A stretch of 18,813 nt of DNA from Parvibaculum sp040882025. Lineage in GTDB: Bacteria; Pseudomonadota; Alphaproteobacteria; Parvibaculales; Parvibaculaceae. The notes under the pieces were generated by a model. That model had not been told where the DNA came from, did not search any database, and saw nothing but the letters and a program-made list of their open reading frames with translations. The stretch lies in the NCBI RefSeq assembly GCF_040882025.1, contig NZ_JBBECC010000144.1, forward strand, positions 1 to 18,813, in the 5' to 3' direction. The position numbers were made by a program, and so were the translations under genes. Numbering within the stretch: position 1 is the stretch's first letter; each line of letters starts with the position of its first letter. Positions 7,501-14,645 of the stretch are shown one piece after another.

Positions 7501-10473
7501 TCACGCTCCCCGCTGGCGCGCGGCCAGCGCGTCGTATTCCCGGACCGCCGCCGCATCCCGGAGACTGAGATCGGGAAATTCAGGGTCGGTGCCGACTTCC
7601 GGCAGAACGCGCCAGGAGCGCGCGCATTTACGGCCTTCGGCGCGTTTCGGCACCACGGCAACGCCCGGCACGTCGTCGAGACGGAAGGCCGAAGCCGGCC
7701 CCTCGCCCTCGATCAGCGTCGCCTGACTGGTGATTACAAGTTCGGCGAGATCGATACCCTTCATCGCGGCCAGCAGATCGGCATTCGCCACATGAATGTC
7801 GGGCGCCGCTTCGAGGCTCGCACCGATGCGTTTCTCGCGGCGCTCGACCTCGAGCGCGCCCGTGACGACGCGGCGCAGTTCGCGCACCTCGCGCCATTTT
7901 TCGGCGAGCGCCTCGTCGCGCCAGCCCGCCGGAACTTCCGGGAAGGTGCGCAAATGCACCGACGCATCGTCGGACGGGAAGCGGGCGAGCCAGACTTCCT
8001 CCGCCGTGAAGCAGAGAACCGGCGCGAGCCAGGCGGTGAGACAGGAGAAAAGCTCATCAAGCACGGTGCGGCAGGCACGGCGGCGAAGACTCGACGGTGC
8101 ATCGCAATAAAGCGCATCCTTGCGGATGTCGAAATAGAAGGCCGAGAGATCGACATTCATGAAATTCGACAGCGTATGCGTCACGCGCTTGAAGTCATAA
8201 TCCGTGTAGGCCTTGCGGACGAGTTCGTCGAGTTCGGCAAGACGATGCAGGATGACGCGTTCAAGCTCCGGCATGTCGGCAACGGCGACGCGCTCTTCAT
8301 CCGCGAAACCCGCGAGATTGCCGAGCAGATAGCGGAAAGTGTTGCGCAGTTTCCGATAGGCCTCGGCATTCGATTTGACGATCTCGTTGCCGATATTGTG
8401 GTCTTCCCAGTAGTCGGTCGAGGCAACCCAGAGGCGCAGGATGTCGGCGCCGTTCTGCTTGATGATCGCTTCGGGCTCGATGGCGTTGCCGAGCGATTTC
8501 GACATCTTGAGGCCCTTGTCGGTCAGCGTCATGCCATGCGTCAGGACCTGTTTGTAGGGCGCGCGGCCGCGCGTCGCGCAGCTTTCGAGCAGCGACGACT
8601 GAAACCAGCCGCGATGCTGGTCGGAGCCTTCGAGATAGAGGTCGGCCGGCGACGGCATGCCACGCGCCTCGAGCACGAAAGCATGCGTCGAGCCTGAATC
8701 GAACCAGACGTCGAGAATGTCGGTCACGCGCTCGTAATCGTCGGCCTTGTGGTCGGGCCCGAGGAAGTCGCTTGCCGGGTGCTCGAACCAGGCGTCGGCG
8801 CCTTCCTTCGCGACGGCTTCGACAATGCGTGCATTGACTTTCTCGTCGCGCAGCAACGCACCATCGGACTTCTTCACGAAAAGCGTCAGCGGTACGCCCC
8901 AGGCGCGCTGGCGCGACAACACCCAGTCGGGCCGCGTCTCGACCATCGCATGGATGCGGTTGCGGTTGCGCGCCGGCACCCAGCGCACTTTCTCGATTTC
9001 CTCAAGCGCGACCTGACGGAAGGGCTTGCCGCCCGCCGCTTCGATCTTTGCATCCATCGAAACGAACCATTGCGGCGTGTTGCGGAAGATCAGCGGCGCT
9101 TTCGAGCGCCATGAATGCGGATAGGAGTGGGTCACCTTGCCCTTGGCGAGCAGCGCGCCCGCTTTTTCGAGTTCCTCGATCACGGCGGCATTGGCGTTGC
9201 CTTCCTTGCCCTGCCGCGTCAGCACGAACTTGCCGGCGAAGAGAGGCACATGATCGTAGTAGCCGCCTTCCTCGTTCACCGTTTCGGGGATGCCTTTCTG
9301 CCCAAAATTCTCGACCCAGATCATGTAGTCGTCCTGACCGTGGCCGGGCGCGGTGTGGACGAAGCCGGTGCCGGCTTCTTCGGTTACATGATCGCCGGCG
9401 AGGAGTGGCACGTCGAAGTCGTAGCCGGACCCACGGAAGGGATGCGCGCAGACGGCTGAGTCGAGCATATCGGCGGTGACTTGGAACTTGCGTTCCCAAG
9501 CAGTCACACCGGCAGCCTTGAAAACCTCGTCGGCCAACACATCGGCCAATATGATTAGCTCTTCCGGACGTGCAAGCGAACCGTCCCCCACCGCCTCAAC
9601 GCGGTAAAGGCCGTAATCAATCTTGTTGGAATAGGAGATCGCGCGGTTTGCGGGAATGGTCCAGGGCGTCGTCGTCCAGATGACTACAGAGGCTTTCTGA
9701 AGGAGATCAAGCGCAGCTTTTGCTTCTGTTCCGAAGCCATCAACAAAGGGCCCCGTAGGTATTTGGATAAACGGAAAGCGTACCCAGATCGTGTGGCTGA
9801 CATGGTCGTGATACTCGACCTCCGCTTCGGCGAGCGCCGTCTTTTCCACCACCGACCACATGACCGGTTTCGAACCCCGATAGAGCGAACCGTTCATCAG
9901 AAATTTCTGAAACTCCTCGACGATTTTCGCTTCCGCGTCGAAGGACATGGTGAGGTAGGGATTGTCCCACTCGCCGGAAACGCCGAGGCGCTTGAACTGT
10001 TCGCGCTGCACATCGACCCAGTGTTGCGCGAACTCCCGGCATTCGCGGCGGAACTCGAGCGGCGGCACCTCGTCCTTGTTCTTGCCCTTCTTGCGGTACT
10101 TCTCCTCGATCTTCCATTCGATCGGCAGCCCGTGGCAGTCCCAACCCGGAACATAAGCCGCGTCCTTGCCCATCATCTGCTGCGAGCGGACGACGAGGTC
10201 CTTCAGGATCTTGTTCAGCGCATGGCCGATATGGATGTCGCCATTGGCGTAGGGCGGGCCGTCATGAAGAATGAAGGTCTCGCGGCCCTTCGCCGCCGCG
10301 CGCAGGCGCTCATAAAGGCCAAGCTTTTCCCAGCGCGCCAGCCATTCGGGCTCGCGCTGGGGAAGCCCTGCCTTCATCGGAAAATCGGTCGTCGGCAGGA
10401 AGAGCGTGTCGCGGTAGTCGCGGCCGGGCTCTTCGGCAGCGGCCTGATCGGGAGACTTGGTATCGGTGGACAT
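7501..10473 (-). CDS. ileS: Isoleucine--tRNA ligase
   Basis: The protein has 990 residues and charges tRNA-Ile with isoleucine in the cytoplasm. It is a class I synthetase: HIGH is at 81-84 within PYANGDIHIGHALNK, and KMSKS is at 656-660. The CP1 editing domain has the Thr-rich TTTPWTIPANRA (267-278), used to hydrolyse Val-tRNA-Ile. The C-terminal end reads RKCARSWRVLPEVG and lacks the second Cys pair of the zinc finger seen in E. coli IleS; similar degenerate ends are, as I recall, usual in Alphaproteobacteria. ATG 10473 has only a weak AGGG 6 bases upstream. About 9480-9780 (residues 232-331) uses noticeably more A/T-ending codons (two ATA, one CTA, one GTA) than the rest of the gene. First gene of the leftward cluster. 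Confidence 0.98.
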   Translation of the reverse strand: MSTDTKSPDQAAAEEPGRDYRDTLFLPTTDFPMKAGLPQREPEWLARWEKLGLYERLRAAAKGRETFILHDGPPYANGDIHIGHALNKILKDLVVRSQQMMGKDAAYVPGWDCHGLPIEWKIEEKYRKKGKNKDEVPPLEFRRECREFAQHWVDVQREQFKRLGVSGEWDNPYLTMSFDAEAKIVEEFQKFLMNGSLYRGSKPVMWSVVEKTALAEAEVEYHDHVSHTIWVRFPFIQIPTGPFVDGFGTEAKAALDLLQKASVVIWTTTPWTIPANRAISYSNKIDYGLYRVEAVGDGSLARPEELIILADVLADEVFKAAGVTAWERKFQVTADMLDSAVCAHPFRGSGYDFDVPLLAGDHVTEEAGTGFVHTAPGHGQDDYMIWVENFGQKGIPETVNEEGGYYDHVPLFAGKFVLTRQGKEGNANAAVIEELEKAGALLAKGKVTHSYPHSWRSKAPLIFRNTPQWFVSMDAKIEAAGGKPFRQVALEEIEKVRWVPARNRNRIHAMVETRPDWVLSRQRAWGVPLTLFVKKSDGALLRDEKVNARIVEAVAKEGADAWFEHPASDFLGPDHKADDYERVTDILDVWFDSGSTHAFVLEARGMPSPADLYLEGSDQHRGWFQSSLLESCATRGRAPYKQVLTHGMTLTDKGLKMSKSLGNAIEPEAIIKQNGADILRLWVASTDYWEDHNIGNEIVKSNAEAYRKLRNTFRYLLGNLAGFADEERVAVADMPELERVILHRLAELDELVRKAYTDYDFKRVTHTLSNFMNVDLSAFYFDIRKDALYCDAPSSLRRRACRTVLDELFSCLTAWLAPVLCFTAEEVWLARFPSDDASVHLRTFPEVPAGWRDEALAEKWREVRELRRVVTGALEVERREKRIGASLEAAPDIHVANADLLAAMKGIDLAELVITSQATLIEGEGPASAFRLDDVPGVAVVPKRAEGRKCARSWRVLPEVGTDPEFPDLSLRDAAAVREYDALAARQRGA

Positions 10474-10536
10474 GGGACGCCCTGGCTATTCGGGGTTGCG
10501 CGATCTTGAGGACAGGTCACCCGGCTCGTGCCGCGC

Positions 10537-10553
10537 GGGACCGGCAAGGTCCC
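10537..10553 (-). promoter_or_regulatory. Hairpin in the ileS leader
   Basis: The stem GGGACC/GGTCCC (10537-10542 with 10548-10553) encloses a 5-base loop. On the ileS strand the same GGGAC could instead pair with GTCCC at 10478-10474, directly before the ileS ATG, so two exclusive structures are possible. A second perfect palindrome, CAGGCC-G-GGCCTG, lies at 10561-10573, inside the short Ile-rich ORF. No run of T follows, so it is not an ordinary terminator. The rest of 10474-10712 holds the start region of the divergent gene and nothing else I recognise. Confidence 0.35.
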
Positions 10554-10625
10554 TCAGCGGCAGGCCGGGCCTGTAATTCGCGCATATATGGCGGGGCAGA
10601 GCCTGCGAAGACCGATGATTTTCAT
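10554..10625 (-). CDS. Possible Ile-rich leader peptide of ileS
   Basis: This 23-residue ORF, MKIIGLRRLCPAIYARITGP plus ACR, starts at ATG 10625 and ends at TGA 10554-10556, 80 bp before ileS on the same strand. Four of its 23 residues are Ile, read from ATC, ATC, ATA and ATT. A perfect 6-bp hairpin begins right after the stop. That layout resembles amino-acid attenuator leaders, but no Shine-Dalgarno is evident and the hairpin has no U tract, so chance is a serious alternative. Function is inferred from arrangement alone. Confidence 0.25.
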   Translation of the reverse strand: MKIIGLRRLCPAIYARITGPACR

Positions 10626-10699
10626 GGCGGCGTTTCTAGCAGCCGATCCGTTAACAGTCCAGCAAAGGCGGGGGCTTCCGGGGCCGGGGTTCCTGCACC

Positions 10700-10705
10700 T
10701 ATAGT
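10700..10705 (+). promoter_or_regulatory. Putative -10 box of the cyclohexadienyl dehydratase-like gene
   Basis: TATAGT ends 7 bases before the ATG at 10713, and no Shine-Dalgarno lies between, so transcription could begin at or next to the start codon (leaderless mRNA). The -35 region is poor (CTTCCG at 10675-10680). Confidence 0.35.
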
Positions 10706-10712
10706 CCGCCTC

Positions 10713-11489
10713 ATGCGCCTTTTCCACCGCCTTGCCGTCTCCCTGGCCCTCATCCTTGTGCTCGCCGCCCCGGCCGGCGCCGGAGAACCTTTGGCACTGG
10801 AGCGGATCGAGGCCTCGGGCGTCGTCCGGGTGGGGCTTACCGGCGACTACAAACCCTTCTCCTGGGAAGAGCCGGAGGGGCATTTCGAGGGGCTCGATGT
10901 CGAGATGGCGGGCGCCCTTGCGGACGATCTCGGCGCCCGACTCGAGATCGTCAGGACAAGCTGGCCGAGCCTCATGGAAGACCTCGACGCCGGCAAGTTC
11001 GACATCGGCATGGGCGGCATCTCGGTTACAGAGGAACGCGCCAAGGTCGCCCTCTTCTCGACGCCGCTCCTCAGCGACGGCAAGACGCCGATCGCGCGCT
11101 GCGAGGAAGCGGCGCGCTTCCAGACGCTCGACCAGATCGACCGCGACGGCGTCACCGTCATCGTCAATCCCGGCGGCACCAACGAAAAATTCGCCCGTGC
11201 GAACATCAAGACGGCGAAGATCATCCTCCACAAGGACAATGCCTCGATCTTCGAGGAAATTGTCGCGGGCCGCGCCGACCTCATGATCACCGACGCCATA
11301 GAGACGCGGATCATGCAGAAGCTTCATCCCGAGCTCTGCGCGATCCATCCCGACGCGCCCTTTACGCAGTCCGAGAAGGCTTATTTGCTGCCGCAGGACG
11401 AAGCCTGGAAAGCGCGCGTGGATGAATGGCTGGCGAAGATGGAAGCGAGCGGGGAGAAGCGGAAGATTTTTGTGACCTGGGTGGAGTGA
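10713..11489 (+). CDS. pheC: Cyclohexadienyl (arogenate/prephenate) dehydratase-like periplasmic protein
   Basis: The protein has 258 residues. A signal peptide occupies 1-23, ending AGA before GEPLALE, so the product is periplasmic. The fold is a family-3 solute-binding protein (SBP_bac_3): VVRVGLTGDYKPFSW (37-51), GLDVEMAGALA (60-70), DIGMGGISVT (97-106). Three stretches are typical of the PheC enzyme branch rather than of transporters: VIVNPGGTNEKF (149-160), DAIETR (194-199) and HPELCA (205-210). Cys130 and Cys209 could form a disulfide. PheC decarboxylates and dehydrates prephenate or arogenate to phenylpyruvate or phenylalanine. No ABC permease or ATPase gene is adjacent, which favours an enzyme over a transporter subunit. 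ATG 10713 is chosen at the signal peptide; the frame extends to 10506 without meaningful sequence. The gene stands alone between ileS and the convergent thioesterase. Confidence 0.8.
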   Translation: MRLFHRLAVSLALILVLAAPAGAGEPLALERIEASGVVRVGLTGDYKPFSWEEPEGHFEGLDVEMAGALADDLGARLEIVRTSWPSLMEDLDAGKFDIGMGGISVTEERAKVALFSTPLLSDGKTPIARCEEAARFQTLDQIDRDGVTVIVNPGGTNEKFARANIKTAKIILHKDNASIFEEIVAGRADLMITDAIETRIMQKLHPELCAIHPDAPFTQSEKAYLLPQDEAWKARVDEWLAKMEASGEKRKIFVTWVE

Positions 11490-11511
11490 CTCTCAACCTC
11501 TCCCCCAAAAA

Positions 11512-11597
11512 GTGTCACCCCGGCGAAAGCCGGGGACCATCTGACTCAACGAAAACGCCGAAAGGCCCATGGATTCCGGCTTTCGCCGGAATGACAC
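11512..11597. repeat. Double-hairpin palindromic intergenic element (REP/MITE-like)
   Basis: This 86-bp element is bounded by GTGTCA (11512-11517) and TGACAC (11592-11597). Its left hairpin is CCCCGGC-GAAA-GCCGGGG (11518-11535). Its right hairpin is ATTCCGGC-TTTC-GCCGGAAT (11573-11592). The two arms are inverted, divergent copies of one another. Elements with the core CCGGCGAAAGCCGG bounded by GTCAT/ATGAC are very common between genes in Alphaproteobacteria. It lies between two convergent genes and is followed by TGTTTATTTT, so it could also stop transcription from both sides. Translated by chance it gives the familiar spurious peptide beginning MDSGFRRNDT. Confidence 0.85.
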
Positions 11598-11625
11598 TGT
11601 TTATTTTAAGCCCAAAAATATTTCT

Positions 11626-12054
11626 TCAAGCCGCAATAATCCGCTCCACCGCGCGCGCCTTCAGCGCCAGCTTGCCGTCGCCATTGGTGAAGGTCGCTTC
11701 CACATAGGCCTGCGTTTTCGATACATTCAGCACGTGCCCCTCGCAGGCGAGCACGCCCCCCGTCACAGGACGGAAAAAATGCGTCTGCAGATCGCTCGTC
11801 GTGAAATTCTGGTCGTCCTTCAGCAGGGTCATCAGCGCGAAAGAGCAGGTCTGGTCGGCCAGCGTCGCGAGATAACCGCCGAAAACGGCGACGGGATTGA
11901 GGAAGGAGGGGTCGACGGGCCAGTCGTAGCGGATGCGGCCGGGCTCGATGACGGTGAGCTTTCCCGCATATAGCTTCAGCGCGGCGACATGCGGCGGCGC
12001 CTTTTCCATCTCGCCCGCCGCAATCCGCTTCAGAATGTTCCCCCAGCTCGGCAT
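11626..12054 (-). CDS. PaaI-family hotdog thioesterase
   Basis: The protein has 142 residues, the usual length for a single hotdog-fold acyl-CoA thioesterase. The core is NPVAVFGGYLATLADQTC (53-70), with Asp67 at the position of the catalytic Asp of PaaI; the usual HGG reads FGG (58-60). The next conserved part, TTSDLQTHFFRPV (85-97), matches the family's central strand and helix. It should hydrolyse an acyl- or aryl-CoA in the cytoplasm; the substrate cannot be named. ATG 12054 overlaps the upstream stop by one base (TGATG) and has GGAG 5 bases before it; GTG 12057 is also in frame, but GGAG is then only 2 bases away. It is last in a tightly overlapped run marR, lyase, thioesterase, so the substrate is probably a CoA ester of that pathway. 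Confidence 0.88.
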   Translation of the reverse strand: MPSWGNILKRIAAGEMEKAPPHVAALKLYAGKLTVIEPGRIRYDWPVDPSFLNPVAVFGGYLATLADQTCSFALMTLLKDDQNFTTSDLQTHFFRPVTGGVLACEGHVLNVSKTQAYVEATFTNGDGKLALKARAVERIIAA

Positions 12055-12923
12055 CACGTCTCCGTTTTCTTCGTTATCGCCGCCGCATCCGCCAGCATTT
12101 CCGGCAGCCCGATCAATTCGTTGTAGCGCTGGAAACTGACGCGCTCCTCGCCTTCGGGCAAGCCCTCGCCTTTCAGCAGCGTCGCATAGACGCTTTCGAG
12201 CCGCGCCGTCACGGCGAGCAGGGCCGAGACCGGAAAGAGCGCGATCTTGAAGCCGAGTGCTTCCAGCGCCTTCGCACCGAGATAAGGCGTCTTGCCGTCC
12301 TCGACGATATTGGCGACCAGCGGCACACCCTTGAACGTCTCCGCGACTTTCCGCAATTCCGCCTCGTCGCGCGGCGCCTCGATGAAAAGAATGTCGGCGC
12401 CCGCCTTCAGGAAAGCCTCGCCGCGCCTGAGCGCCTCGTCGAGATCATGCGTCGCGCGCGCATCCGTCCGCGCCATCACCTTGAAGTCGCGGCTCGCGCG
12501 CGCTTCCGCCGCCGCGCGGATCTTCGCCGCCGCCTCGGCGACAGGCACGACTTCCTTCCCTTCCATGTGACCGCAGCGTTTCGGAAACACCTGGTCTTCG
12601 ATCTGGATGCACTCGGCCCCCGCCGCCTCATAAGCGCGCGTCAGCCGCGCCGCGTTCAGCGGACCGCCATGCCCGTTGTCGCCATCGGCAATGAGTGGCA
12701 CCGGCGCGCATGAGGCCGCGATCGCGCGCACGCGCTCGCTCATCTCGGCCGCGCTGACGAGCCCGATATCCGGCACGCCGAAGCTTGCGCCCGCAACGCC
12801 GAAGCCCGTCATGTAAACAACTTTCGCGCCCGCCTTCGCCGCGAGCTTCGCCGACAGCGCGTCATAGGCGCCGGGCGCCACCAGAATGCTGGGCGCAGCC
12901 AGAAGATCGCCGAGGCTCGTCAT
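12054..12923 (-). CDS. Isocitrate lyase/PEP mutase family C-C or C-P lyase
   Basis: The protein has 289 residues, a single alpha/beta barrel as in methylisocitrate lyase, oxaloacetate decarboxylase and carboxyphosphonoenolpyruvate mutase. Metal- and substrate-binding motifs are present: DGDNGHG (80-86, the DXDXG type), IQIEDQ (107-111 region), ARTDA (151-155), IEAP (181-184) and VANIVEDGKTP (203-213). The gating loop is FPKRCGHMEGKEVV (113-126), with Cys117 as in the Cys-containing lyase branch that cleaves 2-methylisocitrate-like substrates. Lyase activity is thus more likely than phosphonate mutase activity, but the substrate is open. ATG 12923 is used because it overlaps the marR stop (ATGA) and gives MTSLGDLLAAP, a normal family N-terminus. 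Middle gene of the marR-lyase-thioesterase run. Confidence 0.9.
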   Translation of the reverse strand: MTSLGDLLAAPSILVAPGAYDALSAKLAAKAGAKVVYMTGFGVAGASFGVPDIGLVSAAEMSERVRAIAASCAPVPLIADGDNGHGGPLNAARLTRAYEAAGAECIQIEDQVFPKRCGHMEGKEVVPVAEAAAKIRAAAEARASRDFKVMARTDARATHDLDEALRRGEAFLKAGADILFIEAPRDEAELRKVAETFKGVPLVANIVEDGKTPYLGAKALEALGFKIALFPVSALLAVTARLESVYATLLKGEGLPEGEERVSFQRYNELIGLPEMLADAAAITKKTET

Positions 12924-13411
12924 GCTTCTTTCTTTCTTTCCCGTTTCGGCTTCGCCATCACCGGCGCCTCGCCCCAATCCGCGCTCACAATGCGCGCAAG
13001 GTTCTCGACCGTCCTCGCGCCGAGCCGCGCTTCGAGTTCCGCTTCGAGGCCGCTCACGATCTCCAGCGCCTCCGCCCGCATCCCTGCTCCTTCCGGCGCG
13101 AAGGTCACCAGCTTGCAGCGCGCATCCTCGGGGTCCGGCGCCATATAGACAAGCCGCTTTTCCTCCAGCTCGCGCAGCGCCGTGTTCATCGACTGCCGCG
13201 TGACGCCGAGCAGCCGCGCCAGATCGCTCGGCCGGCGGACGCCCGAATGAACATAGACCATGGCCATGGATTCAAGACGGCGGACGCCGCCATGGCCGCG
13301 CGCGTCGAGGCTCTTCTGCAAGGCCCCGTCGAACCACATGAAGCGGTTGAGAAGCTGCGCCATCAACACGCCGGGCTGTCTTTGCATCGCCTGAATCTCC
13401 GCTTGAGCCAT
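12920..13411 (-). CDS. MarR-family transcriptional regulator
   Basis: The protein has 163 residues. A winged helix-turn-helix covers about 45-105: RRPSDLARLLGVTRQSMN (59-76) is the HTH, followed by a wing around PDPEDARCKLV (92-102). The flanking helices should make the dimer. The C-terminus is Lys/Arg-rich (KPKRERKKEA). MarR proteins usually repress neighbouring genes and release DNA when an aromatic or CoA ligand binds. This gene is first in a run with the lyase and thioesterase (ATGA overlap at 12923) and is divergent from the CMD-VOC pair, with only 49 bp between the starts, so it probably controls both directions. No Shine-Dalgarno precedes ATG 13411; a -10-like GATAAA ends 7 bases upstream, suggesting a leaderless transcript. 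Confidence 0.92.
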   Translation of the reverse strand: MAQAEIQAMQRQPGVLMAQLLNRFMWFDGALQKSLDARGHGGVRRLESMAMVYVHSGVRRPSDLARLLGVTRQSMNTALRELEEKRLVYMAPDPEDARCKLVTFAPEGAGMRAEALEIVSGLEAELEARLGARTVENLARIVSADWGEAPVMAKPKRERKKEA

Positions 13412-13447
13412 TCGTCAGTTTATCTTACATTCTTGTCCGTCATGCAA
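13403..13447. promoter_or_regulatory. Overlapping divergent promoters between marR and the CMD-family gene
   Basis: Plus strand: TTGAGC (13403-13408), a 17-bp spacer, TACATT (13426-13431); the start would be near 13438, with GGGAGG at 13449-13454 before ATG 13461. Minus strand: TTGCAT (13447-13442), a 17-bp spacer, GATAAA (13424-13419), 7 bases before the marR ATG. The two promoters occupy the same DNA, so one bound dimer could control both. TTG-N9-CAA at 13433-13447 is a weak candidate MarR half-site pair. All boxes match consensus only partly. Confidence 0.4.
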
Positions 13448-13460
13448 CGGGAGGATGGGC

Positions 13461-14105
13461 ATGCCGAGACTGAGACAAGTGGGCAAGGCGGATGCCGACC
13501 CGCTGGCGCAGCAGATTTACAAGATGCTGTTCGGCGAGCGCGACCCGGTGAAGGAACCGGGCACGGCGACAGGCACGCCCGGCAATTGGTGGACCGTCTT
13601 CGCGCTGGTGCCCGACGCCTTCAAGCACACGACCGAAGGCTTCCAGTTTTATCGCAGCAAGAACCGCAAGCTCGATCCGAAGCTTCGCGAACTCGGCCAG
13701 ATCCGCGCCGGCTTCGCGCGCGGCTCGCAATTCGTCTTCTCGCAGCATTGCAAGGCCTGCCGCGAGGTGGGCTTGAGCGAGGAACAGATCGAGGCGATCC
13801 CGCATTGGCAGATCGCCGATTGCTATGCGCCGGTCGAGCGCGCGCTGCTCGCCTATACGGATTGCCTCGTGCTGCAGGGCGGCCGCGTGCCCGAAGCGAT
13901 TTTCGAGGCGATGAAGAAATATCTCTCCGACGAAGAGATTCTCGAATTCACCTACATCACCGCGACCTATGACATGCACGCCACCATGTCACGCGCGCTC
14001 CGCCTCGAATATGACGATGTGGACGAGCGCGTGGTGGAAATCGCCGCGCCCGAAGGCGCGTCGGCGGACGTCATGAGCATGGTCGACAAGCAAGGGAAGG
14101 ATTGA
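13461..14105 (+). CDS. Carboxymuconolactone decarboxylase (CMD/AhpD-like) family protein
   Basis: The protein has 214 residues. The core matches the all-helical CMD fold: LDPKLRELGQIRAGFARGSQ (71-90), then FVFSQHCKACREVGLSEEQI (91-110), and an acid-rich helix pair with ITATYDMHATMSRAL (166-180). Cys97 and Cys100 form a CXXC placed where many single-domain homologues have no Cys pair; it lacks the His that follows the AhpD active CXXC, so redox activity is uncertain. Family members decarboxylate gamma-carboxymuconolactone or act in peroxide defence; neither is shown here. ATG 13461 is favoured over 13455 because GGGAGG (13449-13454) is then 6 bases away. The VOC gene follows after 3 bp, and MarR is divergent. 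Confidence 0.87.
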   Translation: MPRLRQVGKADADPLAQQIYKMLFGERDPVKEPGTATGTPGNWWTVFALVPDAFKHTTEGFQFYRSKNRKLDPKLRELGQIRAGFARGSQFVFSQHCKACREVGLSEEQIEAIPHWQIADCYAPVERALLAYTDCLVLQGGRVPEAIFEAMKKYLSDEEILEFTYITATYDMHATMSRALRLEYDDVDERVVEIAAPEGASADVMSMVDKQGKD

Positions 14106-14108
14106 GCC

Positions 14109-14633
14109 ATGGGCTATCATCATCTGGCGCTTGCGGCGCGCGACATGAAGGCCATTCACGAGTTCTACGAAGGCGTGATGGGGTTCGAGCTTGTGAAGGT
14201 CGAAGTCGGCCCCGCGCCGGAAGGCGGCTGGGCGAAGCATTTCTTCTACCGCATGGAAGACGATTCGAAGTTCATCGCCTTCTGGGAGATGCACGACATT
14301 CCCGGCACCGAGAATTTCGAGACCAATCTCTCCAAGGCCGCCGGCGTCCCCGATCACATCAACCACATCTCCTTCGACGTGAAGGACCGCGCCGATCTCG
14401 AACGCCGCCGCCAGCGCTGGCTCGATGCCGGGCTCGACGTGCTGGAGATCGACCACAACTGGTGCCACTCGGTCTACACGAAGGACCCGAACGGCAATTT
14501 CGTGGAATTCTGCCTGACGACGGGAAATTTCAGCGCGGCCGACCGCGAGGAAGCGCTCAACGCGCTGAAGGCGGAGAAACCCGCCTTCTCCAAGCCGCCG
14601 GCGAACATCCAGTTCCACAAGCCCGCGGCTTGA
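14109..14633 (+). CDS. VOC-family metalloenzyme (glyoxalase/extradiol dioxygenase fold)
   Basis: The protein has 174 residues. Paired beta-alpha-beta-beta-beta modules are suggested by YHHLALAARDMKAIHEFYEG (3-22) and DHINHISFDVKDRADLERR (82-100). Likely metal ligands are His5 (or His4), His86 and Glu133 in GNFVEFCL, the 2-His-1-Glu set of extradiol dioxygenases and many other VOC enzymes. WCHSVYTKDPNGNFVEF (118-134) is the usual ending of the second module. The reaction (dioxygenase, lyase, isomerase) cannot be told from sequence. ATG 14109 has GGAAGG about 8 bases upstream and lies 3 bp after the CMD-family stop, so the two are one transcript. It ends 12 bp from the convergent outer-membrane protein gene. 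Confidence 0.9.
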   Translation: MGYHHLALAARDMKAIHEFYEGVMGFELVKVEVGPAPEGGWAKHFFYRMEDDSKFIAFWEMHDIPGTENFETNLSKAAGVPDHINHISFDVKDRADLERRRQRWLDAGLDVLEIDHNWCHSVYTKDPNGNFVEFCLTTGNFSAADREEALNALKAEKPAFSKPPANIQFHKPAA

Positions 14634-14645
14634 GATGGCGCGCGG

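Noticed and set aside
7402..8697. 431-codon plus-strand ORF
   Set aside because: It lies antisense to ileS; the His/Arg/Gly-rich translation has no family features and mirrors the GC-rich codon pattern of ileS.
10474..10712. T-box riboswitch before ileS
   Set aside because: No T-box sequence or specifier stem is visible, and T-boxes on synthetase genes belong mainly to Firmicutes and relatives.
10713..11489. Amino-acid ABC transporter binding protein
   Set aside because: Kept as an alternative only: the NPGGTNEKF, DAIETR and HPELCA stretches and lack of transporter neighbours favour the PheC branch.
11569..11973. Plus-strand ORF beginning MDSGFRRNDT
   Set aside because: Its start is the translated palindromic element, a well-known source of false ORFs; the rest is antisense to the thioesterase.
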